Source: Phallusia fumigata (lineage: Eukaryota; Chordata; Ascidiacea; Phlebobranchia; Ascidiidae). From it: a stretch of 22,999 nucleotides of DNA. The stretch is taken from contig QXVZ01032463.1 in assembly GCA_008931825.1 (NCBI GenBank), forward strand, positions 1 to 22,999. The letters run 5' to 3'. Below, in pieces: positions 11,789 through 20,700 of the stretch. Every line of letters begins with the position of its first letter. Positions within the stretch are counted from its first letter, which is position 1. The position numbers were made by a program, and so were the translations under genes. The notes beneath the pieces are model-generated. The model was not told the DNA's origin and searched no databases. It saw nothing but the letters and a program-made list of their open reading frames with translations.

Positions 11789-12818
11789 CTACATTGAAGG
11801 CGAGAACTTTTTATCGCGGATGGTGTTCAGTTTGTTCATGTAGGCCAAGGCAGCATCGACGTGAATTTATTAAAGTAACATGTCTGATATATTATTTTTT
11901 TAACCATGTTCGCGCAACGTGACCTGGCCATATAGCTAGTAGATCAAAGCCCCAAATTATTCCGTTACAAACAACTTTTCTACGATCACACAAGCGCCTA
12001 TGTATTGTTATGGAAAGTTAAACGAGGCGAGCCACATAAATCTGTCAAGGTAAGACACATGTCAGCTACACGTAGAATATGAAAACAACGTGGGCAGTGA
12101 TATAGCCAGGAATAAAAGTTTAAACATAAGAAAAAAGCTTACAAAATAAACTGTATATAAAACACATCTTACACGACTATGTTGGTTTGATTAAAATATG
12201 CCTAATTGTGGAAGCAACATTCACGCGTAGCAAAACTCTAAAATAGAACCCTTTAAATAGATTATTGTCCAAATAGTCGTTTTCGATTTAACAGGTTTGG
12301 ACAAATAAAATTTGATTTCGAAAACACATGAAAACATTTGTAATGATCAAAACAATTCAAAATGACTATTTGTTTCCCATCTTTGGTGGGACGACCGGTA
12401 TGTCCAGTTTATTAGCGAGTGTGACATATTTGCTTCTCACATCATCGATTTTTAGATATGTCCCCTGTGAGTTAAACCGCACAGATAAGTTTGCAACTAA
12501 CGTAAACATAACGTTTTACCTGTAATTAAATGTCTTGTCCCCCATTCTCTTTGTACGCTTCTCTCGCATGAAGCATGCGTCGATTATTAAGCGCTATCAG
12601 GTCACCGATCCTCATCTTAAAGCTGTACTGCAAAAGCAAGCGTAAAGCATTCAGTTACAGCGATTTTTCAGGTGAATTAAAAATTTGCTGAACCTCCATG
12701 GATGGTCGCCGTATTATTTCGAGAAGGGCTCGATTTACTGCGTAGTACCTCTCCACATCTTGTTCACGAACTTATAGCGCCCCATCCAGTTCACAAATTC
12801 CAGGTTCACGTCTACAAT
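11789..12818 (-). pseudogene. Broken gamma-butyrobetaine dioxygenase-like (BBOX1/TMLHE family) gene
   Basis: Three minus-strand segments match the C-terminal half of BBOX1, the 2-oxoglutarate/iron dioxygenase that makes carnitine. Segment 12694-12818 starts after an acceptor (CAACAG). It reads VDVNLEFVNWMGRYK in one frame and EQDVERYYAVNRALLEIIRR in another, so it carries a frame break near 12764. Segment 12520-12627 follows a good acceptor (CTTTTGCAG) and reads YSFKMRIGDLIALNNRRMLH, then AREAYKENGG; this corresponds to the FKMxPGD...DNxRxLHGR block that holds the last iron-binding His and a 2-oxoglutarate Arg. It then breaks at a five-G run (12539-12543), after which RHLITG appears in the next frame. 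Segment 11789-11883 ends with ALAYMNKLNTIRDKKFSPSM and TAG, resembling the family C-terminus, and is also out of frame. The N-terminal half was not found. It is either a decayed gene or a badly sequenced one. Confidence 0.65.
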
Positions 12819-12851
12819 CTGTTGCAAAATATTAGTGGCAAAAAGCACTTA

Positions 12852-12965
12852 CAAACGGTTCAAAAACCGAAAACCGGTTCGGACCGGTTAATTTGCCCGA
12901 ACCGGAAAATATTTTTTCCTAAAACCTGAACCGAACCCGAACCTCTAAAAACAATAAATAGCGAA
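12852..12965. repeat. GGTTCGG/CCGAACC-rich low-complexity repeat
   Basis: Runs of ACCGGTTCGGACCGGTT, CCCGAACCGG, CTGAACCGAACCCGAACC and GCGAACCTGAACCC form imperfect direct and inverted repeats of a 6-7 base motif. It lies directly upstream (minus-strand sense) of the first recognisable BBOX-like exon. It does not look coding. Confidence 0.75.
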
Positions 12966-13715
12966 CCTGAACCCATATTACAAGCAGTTCGACTCCCTGG
13001 ATTCTTGTATTCGTATTCATGAATTCTTTTCAAAGCTGGCGGCATTATTTACACCCATAAAAAACAAGAACGAGGCGCAAGCAGAAAATGCACTGTACTA
13101 ATTTTACGGCTATAAGGCAACATGCACTCGATTCGTTCGCTATGCATACCACGAGCGTATAATAAGATGCACACATTAACAACAAATTTAAACAGGTGTA
13201 CGGGCACTGACCCGCTGTCGATGGTTTTATTTTAGTATTTTTTAGGGGGAACAAAGAAGACTGTCAGCAGAAGACACTACCGGTTTGAAACGAGGCCAAT
13301 ATGTCTGTGCCTGGGATCATTTTGATGGCGTTTGAAGGGATATTTAGCGTTGGTGTTCAGCGATGCAGATCCCAAGGTCTCTCAGAAACAGTTTTACCGA
13401 CAAAGAACATCTGAGCAATTGAAAGCCCGCTAAAAACCTTTGAAGGCGATGGTTTTCATTTATTAGACAGTTCAATTTTAGACTTAGAGTTTCTCTTAAG
13501 TTTTCGGTCATTCGCATTGATATCTGACGATGGTTAATGAACCTGGCAATGGGCTATCCAACTTTTATTAACCCCGCAAGTCTATCTTTTAAACGCAAGT
13601 GTAGGGAATGGAGTTGCACAAAACCGCAACAATCAGAATAGTGCATTGAAAGAATATCTTCAAATTTAATGTCTTATTTTTAGTGTTGAAAAACAATAAA
13701 TGAATGATAACGTGC
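12966..13715. other. Region between BBOX remnant and satellite array
   Basis: No gene recognised. A single inverted satellite-type unit, TTGTATTCGTATTCATGAATTC, sits near 13003-13025, opposite in orientation to most units of the array further right. Short minus-strand open frames near 13260-13430 show no motif I could assign. Confidence 0.4.
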
Positions 13716-14775
13716 CGTATTCGAATACTTTTTGCTTTCGTTTAAAAACATACGATTACAATTCAAATAGTCAATGCTGATATTTAAAACACCTATTCAC
13801 GAATACGAATACATGCGTCATCCTATTTGCATACAATTCGAATATTCAAAGCATCTATTCACGAATACGAATACTTGCGTGAACTCATTCGAATACTATT
13901 CAAATAGTTGATAACAAAACCGGAATGAAGTATTCACGAGTACGAATATTCGCATAAATTTATTCGAATAGGCGATAATAAAATCTAAACAAAGTATTCA
14001 CGAATACGAATACTCACGTGCATTTTATCGAATACAATTCGAATTGAAGGAACCTTTTATTGACGTAACAATTCGTGAATACGAATGCACAAGCCCCTGC
14101 ATTCGAATGCTATTCGAATTACACGAGCGTTGAAGATACAGTTGCAATTACTAAATTTGTTACGTACGACTTAAATTGCTAATATTTCCATTAGCTCAAC
14201 AAGGAACTATGACCACAAAAGTATGATTGGGAGGCTTTTCAAACGTGTTACGCTTTTTTGTTTAATAATTGTCTTAATTTTACGAGATTTGGCAACTACG
14301 AATACAGCTTGCATTTCATTCGAATAGGTAGTCTAAAAACTCCTGCAACCATTCGCAAATACGAATACAACAAACCATTTATTCGAATACAATTCGAATT
14401 GTTGAACTTTGAAACCTACATCATAATTCATGAATACGAATAAAGCCGCTCCATTTCTTAGAATAATATTCGAATTGCTGGTCCCTGAAATTTTCAAAAG
14501 AATTCGTAAATACGAATAGATGAGCCTATTCATTCGAAAACCATTCGAATTGTTGCACTCCGAAATTTTTGATTTATTCGTGAATACGAATACATGAATC
14601 GGTTCATTCGAATACAATTCGAATCGCTGGCGCTCGAAAACCACGTAAATATTCATAAACANATCGGTTCATTCGAATACAATTCGAATTGGGGGCGCTC
14701 GAAAACCACGTAAATATTCATAAACACGAATACAGATAACCGAGTATTCGTATTCGTACAGTAAGTGTTCGAATG
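13716..14775. repeat. Satellite-like array of ATTCGAATAC palindromic units
   Basis: About 1 kb of diverged units spaced roughly 65-80 bases apart. Each contains a self-complementary box such as ATTCGAATACAATTCGAAT and, some 35-45 bases away, a second box ATTC(G/A)TGAATACGAATAC. Box starts are near 13886, 13962, 14027, 14099, 14381, 14459, 14531 and 14606. A less repetitive island lies at about 14120-14270. Open frames across it (for example 14333-14656 minus) result from the repeat, not from a gene. Confidence 0.85.
14598..14726. repeat. 64-base near-exact duplication around a single N at 14662
   Basis: Bases 14598-14661 recur at 14663-14726 with only a few substitutions (CGCTGG against TGGGGG). 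As at 4226 and 6387, an unmerged contig overlap is the simplest explanation. Being inside the satellite, it could also hide collapsed or missing repeat units. Confidence 0.85.
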
Positions 14776-15769
14776 CATGTGATGTGTATTCGACCCTAAG
14801 CTTGAGTCCTCTAATGAACAACGAAGTTGCATTCAACGAATAGAACGATAAAATTCCAGTTGATTATTGAGATAGAATACACTAATCATATTACGAAATA
14901 AACAAACACTAAAATGCGCTGACAAGAAATTTGGAGCAGACATTGATAAATCAATTTGGCAACAACAACTGGTTTAATCAAGTTGGTTCAATTTACTGCA
15001 GCGGGCTATGCAAAATATGTTCATTAAGCTTTGTCTTTTGACAGAGTTTCCATATGGGCAACAAACGAAGAATACTTTGTTCGAAACAATCGGCTTCCCA
15101 GGGAAGGAAATTATATCGTCAAAGTCGATTGTTAAAGGATTGAAAACTTCGTCTAAGCAAAGCGAAAATACAATTTACAGGAAGAGAGCAGGATGCATTT
15201 TACAAACCTCAAGACGGCGTTTCAGCTTTCAACAAACTTCCTTCATGCTCAGTTTTACGACAAACGCAAAATATATAAAGGGTAAAAACCCTGACGAAGT
15301 TAGCAAAAGTTTGACTCGGCAAACAGCTTAAAACCTCGATAGGCTATAACTGCTTTTTCAGGTTAAATTGTTTGCTTGATGGTTTGAGATTCAACTACAT
15401 TAAACTTAAAATGTGTGATTTTATAAAGGTTTTTGTGACATTTTGTTGCAGACCATTCAATTGCAAACACTATGGTTGGTCATTCAGTATATATGTGGCC
15501 TATACGCTAAACAAGAACAAGCGGTAAAATAAAAAAAATGAGCTGTATTGTCAGAAAACAACATTAGAATCTCTTCAATCATAAGCACAGAACTTTGGTA
15601 TTTATGCATCTTTTAGCTCATCTTTGTTCAAAATGATTTTGTGGAAATAGGCGCGCTGTACAAGACCAATAAATCAGTTGAGACCGTATGTTACCTCTAT
15701 CTTGCCGTTGTGTATTAATAAACCTTTATTGTTAAAAACATTTAAGGTCGTAGTTAAAAAAATTAAATC
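14776..15769. other. Spacer upstream of the secreted-peptide gene
   Basis: About 1 kb. It contains one ATG-started plus-strand open frame at 15008-15331 (107 residues, basic, no signal peptide, no motif) that I do not call as a gene. The promoter of the peptide gene should lie at its right end; AATAAAC and ATTAAATC A/T-rich stretches precede the ATG, but no definite TATA box can be chosen. Confidence 0.4.
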
Positions 15770-16452
15770 ATGAACAAATTCGTTTACTTTGCGCTGATTT
15801 TTTGTACTTTGCTATTCGTCAATACCGACAGCAGCCGCCGTCGTCGCAGGAGGCGCTCGTGGATTTATAGTTGCAGGAGACGGGCGGCTCACGTAGAAAA
15901 AGGGGAAGTACTTGCGAAAAGACCTTTAGGGTGAGTATTGTTTTTTCTTTGGGTACCTTTTCTGATTTTTTATTTTTTTGGCGCTTTGGCTGTAGGTATA
16001 AGGGACGCACAACAAATACAAATTAAATAATCTTCATCACACAATAATTTAATTTCAATCCAGATTTGCGAATCCCGAAAGATTTTGAAACCAAATACCT
16101 TACTAAAACCAAACAAAATAAACGTTTATATTTAAAAGTCGAATCACTCGAAAGTTTGGAATTAAAATATTCTGGGATTTAAAATTCTATATCTCTAGCT
16201 GTAGTTTTAGAACATAGCCTACTTGAGTGGGATGAGTTTTAAACCGGCAACAAGTCTTTTGTGGGGTATTTATTTTCCAGCGTTGTGATTTAAACTCTGT
16301 TCGATTTTGAATTTAAGATTCAATAACACACCTTTGTTTTGTTTAGAGTTGGACAAATTTCTAAAACGGATGATCAAACTATGCCGGAGTCGAAAAACTT
16401 TAGGGAACTTCTGCAGATGTTGGATGAACCGGCTGAAGACACATTGGCGTAG
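15770..16452 (+). CDS. Predicted secreted cationic peptide precursor (88 residues, two exons)
   Basis: Exon 1 is 15770-15930 and ends at a consensus donor AGG|GTGAGT. Exon 2 is 16347-16452 and follows TTTTGTTTAG. The join is in frame and gives 88 residues. Residues 1-20 are a clear signal peptide (MNKFVYFALIFCTLLFVNTD). Then come seven consecutive Arg (23-29), SWIYSC (30-35), RRR (36-38), a short linker and a KR pair at 50-51. The rest, encoded almost wholly by exon 2, is acidic (TDD, PE, LDEPAED) and ends at TAG. Signal, basic core and acidic tail is the layout of ascidian antimicrobial peptide precursors such as clavanins and Ci-MAM/Ci-PAP types. The basic runs could equally be convertase sites of a neuropeptide precursor. 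I do not recognise the peptide itself. No expression evidence; the prediction rests on splice sites and layout. Confidence 0.55.
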
Positions 16453-17779
16453 AGGCAATTGCAGCTGCGGAGCAAGAGAACACGAATTTTAAAAACCTGT
16501 TCAAGACTTGGATGTTTTATATTAAACGGACTAAATTTATATTTGCTAAAAAGTTTTGCAATGAAACATGTTCATGCGAATATATTTTGTGAGAATTTAA
16601 CATTAAAAAGCAAATCAGGATACATTTAAATATTTTTTTTTTAATTTTGTTTAACCTAAAATGTGTTTTATTTGGCTCCGCATTAACGGTAACGAAAAAC
16701 AGAGTATGACTACGGCGACTCCAGCCGCATTCGATTGAGACGCGAAAAGACTGTAGTTATAACGTTCATGGTGTTGTGTAGCTCAATCGCCATGCCCCGA
16801 GAAAACTGGTAGTTTTCTTTCTTGGTCAGTACTTTTTGCACTGGTCATGGTTTGGTGTCCGCATGGTATCGCATGCCGCGCTAACACCTCTCATCATGGT
16901 CGGATGTAAGCCTCTGTAGACGCGATTGTGTTACGCAGCTTGCAGCACAGTGTGACGGCAATTAATTAACCGAAATTCTGGACAGTTTAAAACATGGGAC
17001 GGGGGCCATGGCTATGCCCTCCTGCTGGCTACGTTTTCTTGTGACTTGTGGATTGTTTGATAAAATGCTAAAGGTACCGGTGGGTTGTAGAACCTATATG
17101 CACCCTCACAGGCGTTAATGCCAAAATGTGTGACAAATAGGCTTCCTGCATAGGCAGTTTGCAGAGAAATTGTATGAAAATAGACATCATCTTTAGCAAA
17201 CAAATTCCACAATGTTAATAATTTCGATAGTTTATTTTAAAAACGTCATAAACTTCACACACATATGTTAAAACTTGTTTATTAATTTAAGCTGTTTAAA
17301 GCTTCTTAATGTAACCATAATTTGGCTCAACTTGCATTTGAAAATAGTCATTGGTTATAAATCTTGGTTATAACTGACTGTAAAATTTGGAATTTCAAAA
17401 ATTGCCGCTAATGTATACGTGGTCATCAAAAGTAGGCTACTATAATAGCCTCCAAAATCCTTATATTGTTGTAGGCTATTCCAAAACCTGATGAAAGTTG
17501 TTGTATCCGAACAAGAAATTAAACTAAAAAATTAAACACATTGAAACAAAGTTTGTTCGTAAAGTTCTGTAAAAAACTCTCTGAACAAGAATATAGCGAA
17601 ATAAATTTATCTCTGACAAATCAATTGGCACGCGTACATTTTTTTAAAACGCACAACTTGGCTTTCTAAAACCGGGACGCATTGCAATTGCAGTTGGGTC
17701 TTGACTCTTTCTTTCTTCGTCTCCAGTCGGGCCGGAATCCATACCACGTTCTTTGAAATTTTATGTCTTTTTTAAGATA
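16453..17779. other. Spacer between convergent peptide gene and GH6 gene
   Basis: About 1.3 kb holding both 3' UTRs. ATTAAA at 16602-16607 (plus) is a possible poly(A) signal for the peptide gene. A GC-richer patch at 16680-17040 has no assignable gene. No convincing AATAAA was found close to the GH6 stop on the minus strand. Confidence 0.4.
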
Positions 17780-20700
17780 TCATCTGTCGATGCCAAACGG
17801 AAACCCCGAAAAAATGTTGTTTGGTGAATTGTTCGTGGTCGTGGTCGGATTGTTCCGCCGTCTCCGCTCGCATTGACAATCCGATGACCGTTGGTTTGAT
17901 TCCCCGTTGGTTATCATTTGGCAGGAATCATCACACGGAATTGAATGGCCTATAAGGCAACCGTGCAACGAACCGTAACCGTATAAACGTCCGTCAGACT
18001 CGCCTGGTGTTTTTAACCACACGCTGGCGTCGTGAGCAGACATAAACGTGCTTTTTGCAGCACAGTTTCTCAACTTTGCCCGGTAAGATCTTACAATCTG
18101 TGCTCCTTCGCTTGCACTTTTAACTAGCACCTGGGGTTGCTTCACCAACGGTGAAGGGTTGGTGCTGTGAATTCTATGGCCGTATTGCGGACGTCTTTGA
18201 GGCTGATTCTGCTGATTGTAGGTCCTTGGAACAGGCGTTGGAGGCGATGTTATCGGTGCTTCGTACTGCTGGTCGTTTTGTACACTAGTGCCGCTAGAGC
18301 TGTATTGGTGAATCCAACGTTTCAGTCTGGTTTGTGTTGTCTGGTATTTGCTGCCCCACGACCAGCCTGGAGGTTGGCCCTGTGGATCCAAACACATAAA
18401 GTTACATAAACAGTACTTCTACTTCCTCTTGTATGGCCCCTGTGTTATAAACGCAAATAGTGGCCTAGCAAATATCATTTTTTAAACAAATGTGTGTGTA
18501 ACCGCAATTGCAACAGGTAAATGTTACGCGGCAATGCAAAAAATATATCTATCGAAAGTATAAACCAAAAAAAACGAAAAGAATACACCAGTCCAAGAGC
18601 TATCATCTGTAATAACGTACAGTTAAACTATAAAATCGTTCAACTTGTTATTTTTATTTATTTATTTTTTTACAACGTTTTGATAACAAAGTAGCTCCAT
18701 GCTTCACCACGTGATGAAATCTGGCAAGTTTTATTAGCAAATTGTTTCTTGTCGCTTAAAAAAAAAACAGTAACACCACACCGATTAAACATTTACCAAG
18801 TTTAACTGCCAGGTATGCGGAAGTAAGTTGGTATGTGGCACTTTACGAAGGTAATTTAATGAAATTTTGACCGTGGAGAAGGAGGTCAAAAAACGAGTGA
18901 CGGATATAATTAAAACGATTCGTGTAGGTATTTTCGGAAATATATTTGCATACTATTCGATGAGTCCGTACGGTATTAAGGAATTTAGCGATTGAAAAGT
19001 TTGTGTCAAAGTTGTTCAGCATTCCAAATATTTGTCCCATATGTTCCTTAAGAATATATAGGCTAATCCTATACATTTTACAAAACATATCCTACCACTT
19101 TAAATTACGTGTTTTTCAATAATTTGATGCATAACGGATATCAACCGCAATGTGTTGTCAAGTGCAAGACAGGACAAGCAATTACCGAGATCCAAGCCAA
19201 CCAATATATCGACCTCATATGCATATAACGGCGTGTGTCTATGGCCATAACGTTGATGAATATAGGCTTGGCCGCAGACGCCTGTGCTCTAAACTCGTTT
19301 GACAAGCTGCTTATACAAGACAAGCTATACACCATAACGATTTTGCAGCAAATTTGATGCGACAATTAAATCCTCTGCTTCCATCTTTAATTTTAGCTTA
19401 AAATAATTAAAAAAGCGGTTTGGTAGTGTTTGGAAATATTATTGCGTATTGTTGAAATACCACCTATCTATTTACATTTTAAGGTATTATGCGCAACGAA
19501 AACTAAGCATAATAACTATTGGGAAGTTAGCACAAACTACAATGTTCTAGAATGTAGATCAAAGCAAATCTGTACAAACGTAGCATTTATCATGATTATA
19601 AAGACAGCGAATGTCGTTTCACACTTACTAACCTACAAACTTATTAATATATTAAACCGTTTTTCGTGGCAATACACCTAACAACACTGGACTTTCGTAC
19701 CCCCAAAAATAAAACAGATTGGGCAAATTATGTGCCTGAAATAGTAAAGGTTGATGCATAAATAGTGAAAGATTAAGTTGTAATAAAAAGTGATTTTAAC
19801 ATGATAACGAACCGTGCGAACATTGGGTGGATCGAACAAGCAACTTTCCATGTCGCTCAGAGACTGCATTGAAAACTGTCCGCCGTTTCTACTTGTGTCC
19901 ACCACGTAGTGAAGACCCGTTCTGCAATGGATTCTCCTTGCCATAGCTTCATTGTACGTTCGGTTCACAAAATGCATTGCGTTGATAGAAAAACCTGGGA
20001 AAATATAGGGAGTAAAATGTTGTTACAAGTTTTGTTTTGGAGAAGAAGTTTTCAGGTTTATTGTACGTTCGATTCACTATAACTTGCATTGCTGCGTGGA
20101 TGTTTAAAAATTCATGCATTATGAAAAACTCGTTGAAGCAAAAAATATTTATTAACAGAAATAACAACATTTGTTCTTGACTACAAAAATAGTTGATAAC
20201 TGGGTATGCATATATACTTTTTTTTCTAGTACATAGCAATGTGGTTTGGTGTTTATATTGATAGGGCATAAACATAAAATTTGCGTTGCCCCGAAGTGAT
20301 GCCACACATTAGATTGCGCCGTGGTCAACGTGTTAACAAGGCACAAGTTTGTGATCCAAACAAGGTCAATGTAAACAAAGTGAATGGTAGCGCTTCATTA
20401 TCGCTCCATAAACCGCGAAGCGCATCCGCGTTGCCGCAGGTTGTACGTTTCAGACACAGCCAGGCCTACAATTATTTTGGGAGCTACTGTAAAATGTCGT
20501 TGCGCCCAGTAAGGGTTTACTACGTCATCAGTAGTTACGACTTCCTACAGTATGATCAAAGCAAACACGTCGTGTTGTGTGAATACGACTGCACAGCGGT
20601 TTACCACCGGATAAATGGTAGTTTACAACGGCTTGATTTCGTCGGTGTGAAAAGCAATGTTTCCGTAATGGGTTTGTTCTGGGTACGGATATAGCACAAA

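Noticed and set aside
13716..14775. The periodic array as a CRISPR
   Set aside because: The units are diverged along their whole length with no exact repeats separated by unique spacers, and the genome is eukaryotic.
15008..15331. 107-residue plus-strand open frame with an ATG
   Set aside because: No signal peptide, domain, convincing splice sites or neighbours that support it; composition looks random.
16307..16492. Cys-rich plus-strand open frame overlapping exon 2 of the peptide gene
   Set aside because: The phase left by exon 1 does not lead into this frame, and its start lies in the polypyrimidine tract of the acceptor.
16826..16924. Minus-strand stretch reading RVYRGLHPTMMRGV, reminiscent of a mitochondrial carrier repeat
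   Set aside because: Only about 15 residues fit, no second or third repeat or carrier signature lies nearby, and stops surround it. Chance or a tiny relic.
18380..18400. Upstream extension of GH6 exon 4 reading FMCLDPQG, which resembles the family's WCNPxG
   Set aside because: It would need an acceptor in a purine-rich stretch. The CAG at 18380-18382 has a better pyrimidine tract, and exon 3 already supplies a C..DP segment. It remains a possible alternative.
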